Positions 20,577 through 31,700 of a stretch of 64,000 nucleotides of DNA are shown here, piece after piece (position 1 is the stretch's first letter; every line of letters begins with the position of its first letter). Origin of the DNA: Strobilurus pachycystidiatus (Eukaryota > Basidiomycota > Agaricomycetes > Agaricales > Physalacriaceae); contig JAHLMK010000007.1 of the NCBI GenBank assembly GCA_019915135.1, forward strand, positions 1 through 64,000, written 5' to 3'. The notes under the pieces were generated by a model. That model searched no databases. It worked only from the letters and a program-made list of their open reading frames with translations, and was not told the DNA's origin. The position numbers and the translations under genes are program-made.

Positions 20577-22870
20577 ATGGACGATTGCACTAGTGCGCCC
20601 GGGGCCACGGGAAGCCCTGCGGGGAGGGTACAGGGGGAGAACGAGGGGTCAAGAGAGGAAAGCGTTACCGTCTCGCCTGGTGATGGGCGGAATGAGAGCC
20701 CAGAGGCCAGCGAGTCTTATGAGGCGAGTGCGTTGGACTTACTCCGGGACGTACTGACGAAGGGTCAGGGAAATCGCGAAAAGAGGACGCGGGGTGAAGA
20801 AACCACGGTATCCCAAGGGGCGTATAAGAAAAGGCGCGGTGAGCAGTGCGCGGTGGGTGAAACGGTGCGGCCCGTTGTCAAGTTGTTAATTTCATGCATA
20901 GGACGCGCTCCCTTGTGATAAAAAGGTGAACGTGCTAGAAGACCAGGCAGGCAAGCGTCGAGACTGACTTTTTCGCACAAAGACAGATTTTGATGCCCTT
21001 TTCTTGCTTTTGGAGTCGTCGGGTGATCAAGTTTCTCTGAATGAGAGGTTGTCAGACGACCCCATTTGGGCCAGTTCCCTGAGGAAGTCTTCCCCAATGA
21101 GGAGTTACTCTTTATTGAGGTCTCTGAAAAACCTCTTGGCCTGCAGACCTTGGCGGGAGACATTGCGATACAGCATGTCCTCTTTGGTCCGGCTGTTGGA
21201 AGGATGCCATCTGGGTGTGGATGTGTTGATCGCGATGTTCAGCGTTTTGGAGTGGTTCATGACGACGATGTGGCGCGGGGGTCCGGCCAGTGGAGCGGGC
21301 GGTTTGGTAGAAAGCGAGAGGGACGACACGGTGCAGACGGCAGCATGGGCAGCCTGCGGAGCGATTTTTCACGACCGGTTATCTGGAACGCAGGATGAAC
21401 GGCGGTGCTTGAGGGTCGCCGGCGACGCCGAGTGGGACAGGAAGCTCGGTGAGATTTATTCCGCCGTGGTGAACGACGAGGACGTCCAAAAGGACTTTGA
21501 CCTGCAAAGCTGGTTGTCTCTCCTCAAAGACGACAAGGACGGGCAGTGGCTGCCAGCAAAGTTCCCTCTTGCAATGGGCCAGCTATCCATGTTACCCATA
21601 CCGTACACATTAGTGGCGTGGACTTTGAGTGCGCCAGCGGTAAGCACAGCGTGTGCGACTGTGTGGGTGCGATTAGTGAGTGGCATAACCCTCGCAGAGG
21701 AGTGAAGCTGATGTCTGCTACTAGGTATTTGGTCTAGTCGATTGGAGGGCACTGCGACCCATAGGCGGTGGGATTGATGTGGTCAACGGGCTGTCTGGAG
21801 GGGACGAGGACGCGGCCGTTGCGTTGCGGGTATGCTTTGGGGCTTGCTTGATCAAGAACCTCACCGGCGCCTATGAGGTCGGCCTGAGATACCTGGCGGC
21901 CCGCGGGGTTCTAAAATGGAATAACGTCGGCAGCCATTGGAACCGACGGGATGTCGCAGACCTTTTGGGAATGAGCGAGGAGGTGTTGGAGGAGGTGACA
22001 AACACGGCCTTGACGGCAATTAAGGGACACGGTGCGCTACATTTGTGCGGACTTTTGGGTGTGTTGTGCTGAGTTCATCTTAGGGGGTGAGTGGGCAACG
22101 GCTGACTCTTACGATCCAAACGTGAGTCACGTCCTTGGGTTGGCTTTGGCTGCGTATAGAGAACGGCCGGAACGCAACGGGGAGAGCATCTGTGTGCAAG
22201 ACGTCCACACACTACTGGTGTTAGCCAATCTTCACGATGAGGTTTGGGTACCGATGATGCGAATGTGCCCTGAGGCGGCAGGTTTGCTGCAAGATATGAG
22301 GCGTACTTTGGATGTGATGGTGGGCCCGCCCGAGGGCAACCGGTGGGTGGATGGAGGCACCACCGGCAATTCGGTGACCCTCGCGGCCAGGATTGCTCAG
22401 TTGAGGTTGGACAGGGTGGTCGCACAGCGCGTGGACTGTGTGTCGAGGCTGTTGGAGGCGTGCAGGAGGGAAATGTACACGGAAATGACGGAGGAAGAAG
22501 GAAGAAAAGTGACACGCGAGGGCTTTTTGACCAAGGATTCCATCTTGGCTACAAAGACATTGCTCCTGGTGTGTGTAATGAGGCCTGCCGTCGAGTGAAT
22601 ACTGATTGATATTAGAACTTGTGCTTGCCGGCGATGAAAAAGTCGGTTTTGTTAAGTGATTCGTCCCAGGAAGTTATGGATGTAACACTGGCGGATGTTG
22701 AGAGATGGATGAAGGAACGAGGGCTGTGGCCTGATTGGCCAGGTGGGAAAGAGGAGATTTGGGCAGACAGATACTTTGAGGAAGTCGGAAATTTGTTGAA
22801 GAGTGACCGACCAGGTAGGTTCAATGAGTTGTTGCTCAAAGTTGCCGTGCCGTCTGTTCCAGGCTTTTAG
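20577..22870 (+). CDS. P-family protein, copy 3 (unrecognised, about 653 aa)
   Basis: Proposed exons: 20577-20838, 20987-21639, 21725-22031, 22084-22568, 22616-22870. All phases agree, giving 653 residues. A further 48-nt candidate intron (22815-22862, GTAGGT..CCAG) would remove 16 residues and still end in GF. The start context AAAATGGAC is favourable. The N-terminal exon is Ser/Glu-rich and ends in a basic KKRR. Shared blocks: VFGLVDWRAL at the exon 3 start (as in copy 1), LTGAYEVGLRYL, LALAAYRERP, LANLHDEVWVPMM and DVERWMKERGLWPDWP in the last exon. The first intron (148 nt) is long for this window and contains a second GT..AG pair, so an extra small exon cannot be excluded. Function unknown. 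It lies directly behind copy 2, which suggests tandem duplication. Confidence 0.7.
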
Positions 22871-23080
22871 ATCGACGGCAGCTGGTCGTTATACATAAAT
22901 GTAGGAGTGTTGCGGCACCCCAACGGTGCGGCTGCGTACATGGCAGCACAGTGTGAAACGCCTTGGATATTATGGATTTTCCCTACGGGGTGGGTAATGT
23001 AACGCATGCCGTACATGATAACTGTTCCTCCAGTGACACGAACTGATTGAGGTCAACATAGAGGTCTTGGAAATATTATG

Positions 23081-24135
23081 TTAGAGTAAGGGGTAGGTGA
23101 TTGTCAACTCGTTGGGCGGTATGTCCCCCGAGGCTGTCTGCACAGCCAAGAGCGCATTGGCAGCATCAACCTCTTGGACCAGGGGCACCATAGGGTCCTG
23201 AACCTTCTGCTGTGAGCTCCTCCCTCTCTTCGATATAAGCTGGGCAAGGACTAGCCGGGGAAGTTGCCACACGTCGAGTTCCCGTAGCCTAAGCGTAATT
23301 TACCGAGCATGAAGCTGGGGAGCGTTATACTCTAGTCCCTCGGCAACTTGATGAGGGCCCGGTCGGGCGTAAGACTCGCGGAGAATATTGTGTAAGTACA
23401 ACCCTGGGCACAGCCTTCTGTGCGGGCCAATGCGGGAAAAAAGGCAGTGGCTGCTTCAAAGTCGATTAGCCATACTCGTGGATGTGCGGCCAAAAGAGGT
23501 AGCGCCTAGCAAAATCTCTCGGCATACGAAGTTGTACGAGGACGCGTCCTAAGGAGATGGTGGGTATATTGAGCGTGGTCACTGGGCCAGGGGACACGAT
23601 GACTGGCACTCTCAGTGGGCAAAGAGACAGGTGCCTGGGACAACATCAATATGAAGTGGTCGAAATTACCAGACTAGCCTCTGCGGTATCAAATCCAGTT
23701 GATCACCTAGGGACCAGGACGACGGATCCTATGTTGGGGCCATAGAGCACCCCTCATGGAAAATGTACTCCGCATTGGAACGTCACCCATTATGGTATTG
23801 TCGATGCGAATTTCCTTTCCAATGGGGAGAACATGGCTCTCCTCTTGGAGAAGGACAGCCCGAATAGAGCTTGTTGTGAGGCTTGGAGGCCTGTCTTGCA
23901 ATCTTTGCAACGGCATGGACTTTGCACACAAAGTCCACATCGCTCGTGTGCCGGGCGGCGCGGAGGAGCAAACTGTTGAGACGTATTGAGATGAAATAAC
24001 GGGAAGAAAACGAAGGGCTCATACTTTGTAGTGCCAAATTGGTGTGTGGGCATCTCGCCCAGGTATTGGCGCGTACAGGCTCCCTGTATGCAGGTAGCCG
24101 TTATCAAGTGGGCCGTTGGGGCGCCGAAATTCCAT
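23081..24135 (-). pseudogene. Degenerate protein kinase-like gene
   Basis: Pieces of a fungal kinase are scattered over the frames of the minus strand. A plausible first exon starts at 24135 (MEFRRPNGPLDNGYLH) and ends at a GTATGA donor at 24025. It is followed by FVCKVHAVAKIARQ (a beta-3 lysine-like stretch, about 23900-23960) and EESHVLPIGKEI. Further on come RVWLIDFEAATAFFPAL (about 23440-23490), resembling the LIDFE form of the DFG motif in expanded agaricomycete kinases, and ELDVWQLPRLVLAQL (about 23230-23275), resembling the alpha-F DVWQLG segment. The frame ends at 23081. The pieces are in order but are interrupted by stops and frame changes, and no HRD-N catalytic loop is clear. Decay is the simplest reading; unusual splicing is possible. 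The stretches 22871-23080 and 24136-24428 show nothing. Confidence 0.5.
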
Positions 24136-24428
24136 GTTTCCGAGGTTAGCCAAGATTCGAGGCCGTGTTCACGGGGCGCACCGCTGGGTTGAACCCACAG
24201 CACTTGCCCCATCAAGAGGCGCAGACGCCGGTCCTTAGGCGTGAAGGGCTTCTGGGTGTTGCGTGGATTTCATGGTCGTCGCAATTGGGAGTCTTTACCT
24301 TGGTTTCTCGTCGCCAGCATGTGGTCTGAGAACATGCCTTCCTATCAATGGCATCACGAGAGCGAACGTGGTAATTATGGTTTGGGTGTCGCTGCTTGGC
24401 AAACCTGGCGATTGAGTGACACTGTGTG

Positions 24429-27400
24429 CAAGAGCGCCAATATGTGAGTTGGAAGTGAATTGGCGGTTTTCTGAGGCGGAAAACATAGACATCAAGCTTG
24501 CGGTTGCGGGAAGAATGGCGCTTGCCGAGTGTGAGTCCATGCAATGAGTGAAGGCGCCATCCGCTGTGTTGCGAGTGAGAGGGCAGTTTGGGACGCTGAT
24601 TATGAAAGCACCAGTCGGTGCGTTGCAGGTGAATGAGCGCTTAGTTCCGTGTGTGAATCCTGGCCGTGAGTGGGAGCGGCAGAATGTGTGTTGCGAATGT
24701 TATAGCCGTTTGTGGGGCTGAGTGGAAAAGCGCCAACTTGTGTGTTGTGTATTGCGTGGGTAAGGAAGCGCCAAGCTCTATGTTGCGGAAGGAAGGGCAC
24801 TTTGCAGGTGTCATGTCGGCCATAAGTGAAAGCGCCATTTTCTGTACATGTTGCGGAGAAAATGGCGGTGTTATGAGGCCGAGTGCGAGAGCGCCAATCT
24901 ATCTATGCATTGCGTGTGATTTGGCGGTTGTGTGGGGCTGAGAGAAAGAGCACCGATCTTTGTGTTGCGAGTGGATTGGCCAGTGTCATGTGAGGCTAAG
25001 GCAAAAGACCAGTCTGTGTGTTACGGATAAAAAGTTTGTGAAGCTGAGAGCACAAGCACCAAGCTGTGTGTCGCGGATGGAATAGCTAGGAAGTCTATGC
25101 CATTAGTGTAAGCTCTGTGCCGTGTGGCGAGTGGAATGGTGGTTTGTGGGGCTGGTTAGGGAAGCTGCGATCGCCATGTTGCGGATGGAATGGCGCTGTC
25201 TGATTGTGAGTCCTTGCATTGAGTGAGAGCGCAGTCCGCGGTGTGGCTTGTGAAGTGCAGTGTTGTGAGCCTAATAACAAGAGCGCCAAAGTCTGTGTTG
25301 CTAATGGAATGGCGCTTTCCTATTGGAAGTCCATGCCATGAGGGAAGCCGCCATCCAATGTGTTGCGAGTGACCCGGCGGTTGTGTGATGCTGGGTGCAA
25401 GAGCGCCAAGCTGTGTGTTGCGAGTGACTTAGCAGTTCTTGGGGCCGTACTGCATATGCGCCAATCCCTGTGTTGCCGATGACTTGGCGCTTTGTGAGGC
25501 TGAGGGCGGTAACGCCATTCCCTGTGTTGCGCGTGAAATGGCCCTCTTGTGAAGCAGAGGGCAAAAGCCACTATGTGTGTGTTGCGTGTGAGATGGCGGT
25601 TTTGTGGGGCGGTCTTCATAAACGCAATTCCCTACCTTGCGAGTGAGGTGGAGGTTTTGTGAAGCTGAGTGGAAAAGCACCAATGGTTGTGTTAGGGATG
25701 GATTGGCGCCATCCGCTGTGTTGCGAGCAGTATGGCGGTTTTGGGAGGCAGGAGGTGGGTCCATGCCATTAGTGAGAGCACCATCCTCTCTGTCGCGAGG
25801 GAAATGGCCGTTGGTGGAACTGAGTGAGCCACCACTCTTATGTTGCGGAAGGAATGGTGCTTTCCGAGTGTGAGTCCAGGCCATATGTGAAAGCGCCATC
25901 CCCTGTGTTGCAAGTAAAATGGGGGTTGTGTGGGGCTGAGAGCAAAGCGCCATTCTCTGTGTTGCGAATGAAATGGCGGGTGTGTGACGCTGAGAGGAAA
26001 ACCGCCATCCTCTGTGTTGCGAGTGAAATGGCGGTTCTGTGAAGCTGGGAGCAAAACCACCATTCTTGGTGTTGCGGAGGGTATGGTGCTTTCCGAGTGT
26101 GAGTCCAGGCCATATGTGAAGGGGCCATCCTCTGTGTTGCGAGTGAAATGGCGGTTGTGTGAGGCTGAGAGCAAAAGTGCCATTCTCTGTGTTGCGAATG
26201 AAATGGCGGTTGTGTGAGGCTGAGGGCAAAAGCGCCATCCCCTGTATTGCGAGTGAAATGGCGGTTCTGTGAAGCTGGGAGCAAGCAAACCCACCATCCT
26301 CTGTGTTGCGAGGGAAATGGCGGTTCTGTGAGGCTGAGGGAAAAAGCGCCATCCTCTGTGTTGCGAATGAAATGGCGGTTGTGTGAGGCTGAGGGCAAAA
26401 GCGCCATCCCCTGTGTTGCGAGGGAAATGGCGGTTCTGTGAAGCTGGGAGCAAGACCACCATCGTCTGTGTTGCGAGTGAAATGGCGGTTCTGTGAGGGT
26501 GAGAGGAAAACTGCCATTCTGTGTGTTGCGAGTGAAATGGCGGTTCTGTGAAGCTGGGACCAAAACCACCATCCTCTGTGTTGCGAGGGAAATGGCGGTT
26601 CTGTGAGGCTGAGAGAAAAACCGCCATCCTCTGTGTTGCGAGTGAAATGGCGGTTTTGTGGGCTGAGTGGGAAAGCACCATTCTGTGTGTTGCGGATGAT
26701 TACGGTGCTTTCCGTGTGTGGATCCAGGCCATATGTGGAAGCGCCATCCTCTGTGTTGCGAGGGAATTGGCGGTTCTGTGAGGCTGAGAGGAAAACCGCC
26801 ATCCGCTGTGTTGCGAGTGAAATGGCGGTTGTGTGAGGCTGGAAGCAAAAGCGCCATCCTCTGTGTTGCGAGTGAAAGGGCGGTTTTGTGGGCTGAGTGG
26901 GAAAGCACCATTCTGTGTGTTGCGGATGTAATGGTGCTTTCCGTGTGTGGATCCAGGCCATATGTGGAAGCGCCATCCTCTGTGTTGCGAGGGAATTGGC
27001 GGTTCTGTGAGGCTGAGAGGAAAACCGCCATCCGCTGTGTTGCGAGTGAAACGGCGGTTGTGTGAGGCTGGAAGCAAAAGCGCCATCCTCTGTGTTGCGG
27101 GGGAAATGGCGGTTCTGTGTGGCTGAGAGGAAAACCGCCATCCTCTGTGTTGCGTGTGAAATGGCGGTTTTGTGGGCTGAGTGGGAAGGCACCATTCTGT
27201 GTGTTGCAGATGTAATGGTGCTTTCCGTGTGTGAGTCCAGGCCATATGTGAAAGCGCCATCCTCTGTGTTGCGAGGGAATTGGCGGTTCTGTGAGGCTGA
27301 GAGGAAAACCGCCATCCGCTGTGTTGCGAGTGAAATGACGGTTGTGTGAGGCTGAGAGCAAGAGCGCCATCCCCTGTGTTCCGAGTGAAATGGCGGTTGT

Positions 27401-28643
27401 GTGAGGCTGACGGCAAAAGCGCCATCCAGGGGATTGCGCGTGGAATGGCGGTTCTGTGAGGCTGAGGGCAAAAGCGCCATCCTCTGTGTTGCGGGGGAAA
27501 TGGCGGTTGTGTGAGGCTGGAAGCAAAAGCGCCATCCTCTGTGTTGCGGGGGAAATGGCGGTTGTGTGAGGCTGGAAGCAAAAGCGCCATCCTCTGTGTT
27601 GCGAGTGAAAGGGCGGTTTTGTGGGCTGAGTGGGAAAGCACCATTCTGTGTGTTGCGGATGTAATGGTGCTTTCCGTGTGTGGATCCAGGCCATATGTGG
27701 AAGCGCCATCCTCTGTGTTGCGAGGGAATTGGCGGTTCTGTGAGGCTGAGAGGAAAACCGCCATCCGCTGTGTTGCGAGTGAAACGGCGGTTGTGTGAGG
27801 CTGGAAGCAAAAGCGCCATCCTCTGTGTTGCGGGGGAAATGGCGGTTCTGTGTGGCTGAGAGGAAAACCGCCATCCTCTGTGTTGCGTGTGAAATGGCGG
27901 TTTTGTGGGCTGAGTGGGAAGGCACCATTCTGTGTGTTGCAGATGTAATGGTGCTTTCCGTGTGTGAGTCCAGGCCATATGTGAAAGCGCCATCCTCTGT
28001 GTTGCGAGGGAATTGGCGGTTCTGTGAGGCTGAGAGGAAAACCGCCATCCGCTGTGTTGCGAGTGAAATGACGGTTGTGTGAGGCTGAGAGCAAGAGCGC
28101 CATCCCCTGTGTTCCGAGTGAAATGGCGGTTGTGTGAGGCTGACGGCAAAAGCGCCATCCAGGGGATTGCGCGTGGAATGGCGGTTCTGTGAGGCTGAGG
28201 GCAAAAGCGCCATCCTCTGTGTTGCGAGTGAAATGGCGGTTGTGTGAGGCTGACGGCAAAAGCGCCATCCAGGGGATTGCGCGTGGAATGGCGGTTCTGT
28301 GAGGCTGAGGGCAAAAGCGCCATCCTCTGTGTTGCGGGGGAAATGGCGGTTCTGTGTGGCTGAGAGGAAAACCGCCATCCTCTGTGTTGCGTGTGAAATG
28401 GCGGTTTTGTGGGCTGAGTGGGAAAGCACCATTCTGTGTGTTGCAGATGTAATGGTGCTTTCCGTGTGTGAGTCCAGGCCATATGTGAAAGCGCCATCCT
28501 CTGTGTTGCGAGGGAATTGGCGGTTCTGTGAGGCTGAGAGGAAAACCGCCATCCGCTGTGTTGCGAGTGGAATGGCGGTTGTGTGAGGCTGAGAGGAAAA
28601 GCACCATTCTCTGTGTTGTAGATGAAATGGCGGTTTCCAAAAT
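24429..28643. repeat. 55-bp hairpin tandem repeat array, about 4.2 kb
   Basis: A unit of 55 bp recurs throughout. Its parts are a left arm GCGCCATC, a constant loop CTCTGTGTTGCGAGTGAA, a right arm ATGGCGGTT and a linker GTGTGAGGCTGAGAGCAAAA. Copies are strongly diverged from 24429 to about 25800 and much more alike from there to 28643, as expected if new copies arise on the right side. The arms are complementary in most units, with lengths from 6 to 13 bp. A larger 733-bp higher-order block is duplicated (about 26850-27490 and 27583-28220). On the minus strand the unit lacks stops in all three frames, giving overlapping open frames at 25429-28824, 25838-28684 and 26700-28640. I treat these as a by-product of the repeat rather than as genes. 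Confidence 0.93.
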
Positions 28644-28702
28644 CCTTCCAAAACAAAATTTTGGTTTGAATTGGAGCCCTCCACTTCCGTTTCAAGAGGG
28701 AT
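28644..28702. other. Unique 59-bp junction between the two tandem arrays
   Basis: It contains an AT-rich palindrome CAAAATTTTG within CCAAAACAAAATTTTGG. This is the only non-repeated DNA between the 55-bp hairpin array and the 1-kb satellite. Confidence 0.7.
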
Positions 28703-31700
28703 AGAGACACTCTCCTCAACCTTTCTAAACCTAACCAGAAGTTGTTGTGAGTACCTAGACCCCCCCTAACCCTGCGTGCACAAGTCAAACGCCCATCCGA
28801 GTCACAGCGAGTGAGATTACGCACTCGGAATCAGTGCCCGATCCTAGTCTGGGCACATGCTCAACATAGCATTGAACGTATTGACTCACTTGCCCGCTTT
28901 CAACGCACAAGGGTCACACTTGAAGCCATCGAACGCGCAACGCGAGTCCTTCGCATTCCTCAAGTCTTCCGAGTCACATCGCAAGCCTCGCCTTGTCACT
29001 CTCAGTCGCGCACACTGTCCGTTGCTACCGTCACTGACCCGACTCAGTCAACGTACAAGTCCAGCGCCTCCGACGCCACTCCTCGACCTCCGCACCCTAC
29101 GCCAAAGTTGTTCAGAGCGTGAAAACAATCGAAAACGCACTGTCAGCCACGCCTTGTGCGCTTGAACAGTACATCTTCACCACGCAGTGCCCAACGCTGC
29201 ATCAAGTCAGCAACCGGTCTACCACGAGTCCACAAAAAGCAAGCGCAACAGCGCCTTCAACTGGCAGTGGACGCACCTCACCCTCGCCACAACACACGGA
29301 GACCGTCAAACCTAACCAACACCTCTCACCCTCGCCGCAACACCGGTTGACCATTTTTTCAACTGCCGAGGCGCCCAGCGCACCCTAACCCTCACCCGCT
29401 TCATTCGCACGCAAACAACCTCAGTGACGGCGGAAGCACATCTCCATATTCCAACCATGTTGAGCAACATTTCCTTCGCCCGAGCAGTTGCCTCGTGAGA
29501 TTGACCTTTGTTGCCCATTTGTCAAAAAGCTAACACAAGTCTGATCACAGACGCGCCCGAGTCACATACGCTGTTCGAGCATTGCGTTACTCAAGAAAAA
29601 CAAGTCCAGCACCTCAGACAGACACAGTCCCGTGTCCCGACTGTCACCGCAAACAAGTATCTTTGGTACTCAACACACCTCACCCTCGCCACAGCACAAA
29701 TTGAACGTCTTTACACCACAGAGACACTCTCCTCAACCTTTCTAAACCTAACCAGAAGTTGTTGTGAGTACCTAGACCCCCCCTAACCCTGCGTGCACAA
29801 GTCAAACGCCCATCCGAGTCACAGCGAGTGAGATTACGCACTCGGAATCAGTGCCCGATCCTAGTCTGGGCACATGCTCAACATAGCATTGAACGTATTG
29901 ACTCACTTGCCCGCTTTCAACGCACAAGGGTCACACTTGAAGCCATCGAACGCGCAACGCGAGTCCTTCGCATTCCTCAAGTCTTCCGAGTCACATCGCA
30001 AGCCTCGCCTTGTCACTCTCAGTCGCGCACACTGTCCGTTGCTACCGTCACTGACCCGACTCAGTCAACGTACAAGTCCAGCGCCTCCGACGCCACTCCT
30101 CGACCTCCGCACCCTACGCCAAAGTTGTTCAGAGCGTGAAAACAATCGAAAACGCACTGTCAGCCACGCCTTGTGCGCTTGAACAGTACATCTTCACCAC
30201 GCAGTGCCCAACGCTGCATCAAGTCAGCAACCGGTCTACCACAAGTCCACAAAAAGCAAGCGCAACAGCGCCTTCAACTGGCAGTGGACGCACCTCACCC
30301 TCGCCACAACACACGGAGACCGTCAAACCTAACCAACACCTCTCACCCTCGCCGCAACACCGGTTGACCATTTTTTCAACTGCCGAGGCGCCCAGCGCAC
30401 CCTAACCCTCACCCGCTTCATTCGCACGCAAACAACCTCAGTGACGGCGGAAGCACATCTCCATATTCCAACCATGTTGAGCAACATTTCCTTCGCCCGA
30501 GCAGTTGCCTCGTGAGATTGACCTTTGTTGCCCATTTGTCAAAAAGCTAACACAAGTCTGATCACAGACGCGCCCGAGTCACATACGCTGTTCGAGCATT
30601 GCGTTACTCAAGAAAAACAAGTCCAGCACCTCAGACAGACACAGTCCCGTGTCCCGACTGTCACCGCAAACAAGTATCTTTGGTACTCAACACACCTCAC
30701 CCTCGCCACAGCACAAATTGAACGTCTTTACACCACAGAGACACTCTCCTCAACCTTTCTAAACCTAACCAGAAGTTGTTGTGAGTACCTAGACCCCCCC
30801 TAACCCTGCGTGCACAAGTCAAACGCCCATCCGAGTCACAGCGAGTGAGATTACGCACTCGGAATCAGTGCCCGATCCTAGTCTGGGCACATGCTCAACA
30901 TAGCATTGAACGTATTGACTCACTTGCCCGCTTTCAACGCACAAGGGTCACACTTGAAGCCATCGAACGCGCAACGCGAGTCCTTCGCATTCCTCAAGTC
31001 TTCCGAGTCACATCGCAAGCCTCGCCTTGTCACTCTCAGTCGCGCACACTGTCCGTTGCTACCGTCACTGACCCGACTCAGTCAACGTACAAGTCCAGCG
31101 CCTCCGACGCCACTCCTCGACCTCCGCACCCTACGCCAAAGTTGTTCAGAGCGTGAAAACAATCGAAAACGCACTGTCAGCCACGCCTTGTGCGCTTGAA
31201 CAGTACATCTTCACCACGCAGTGCCCAACGCTGCATCAAGTCAGCAACCGGTCTACCACAAGTCCACAAAAAGCAAGCGCAACAGCGCCTTCAACTGGCA
31301 GTGGACGCACCTCACCCTCGCCACAACACACGGAGACCGTCAAACCTAACCAACACCTCTCACCCTCGCCGCAACACCGGTTGACCATTTTTTCAACTGC
31401 CGAGGCGCCCAGCGCACCCTAACCCTCACCCGCTTCATTCGCACGCAAACAACCTCAGTGACGGCGGAAGCACATCTCCATATTCCAACCATGTTGAGCA
31501 ACATTTCCTTCGCCCGAGCAGTTGCCTCGTGAGATTGACCTTTGTTGCCCATTTGTCAAAAAGCTAACACAAGTCTGATCACAGACGCGCCCGAGTCACA
31601 TACGCTGTTCGAGCATTGCGTTACTCAAGAAAAACAAGTCCAGCACCTCAGACAGACACAGTCCCGTGTCCCGACTGTCACCGCAAACAAGTATCTTTGG

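Noticed and set aside
24429..28643. CRISPR array
   Set aside because: Units abut with no unique spacers, the genome is eukaryotic by its introns, and no cas genes are present.
24429..28643. Integron attC-like cassette array
   Set aside because: Conserved loop and variable stems recall attC sites, but there are no cassettes between units and no integrase, and the host is a fungus.
25429..28824. A giant repetitive secreted or adhesin-like protein encoded on the minus strand of the 55-bp array
   Set aside because: All three frames are equally open, no signal peptide or non-repeat domain is seen, and arm complementarity explains the pattern better than protein constraint.
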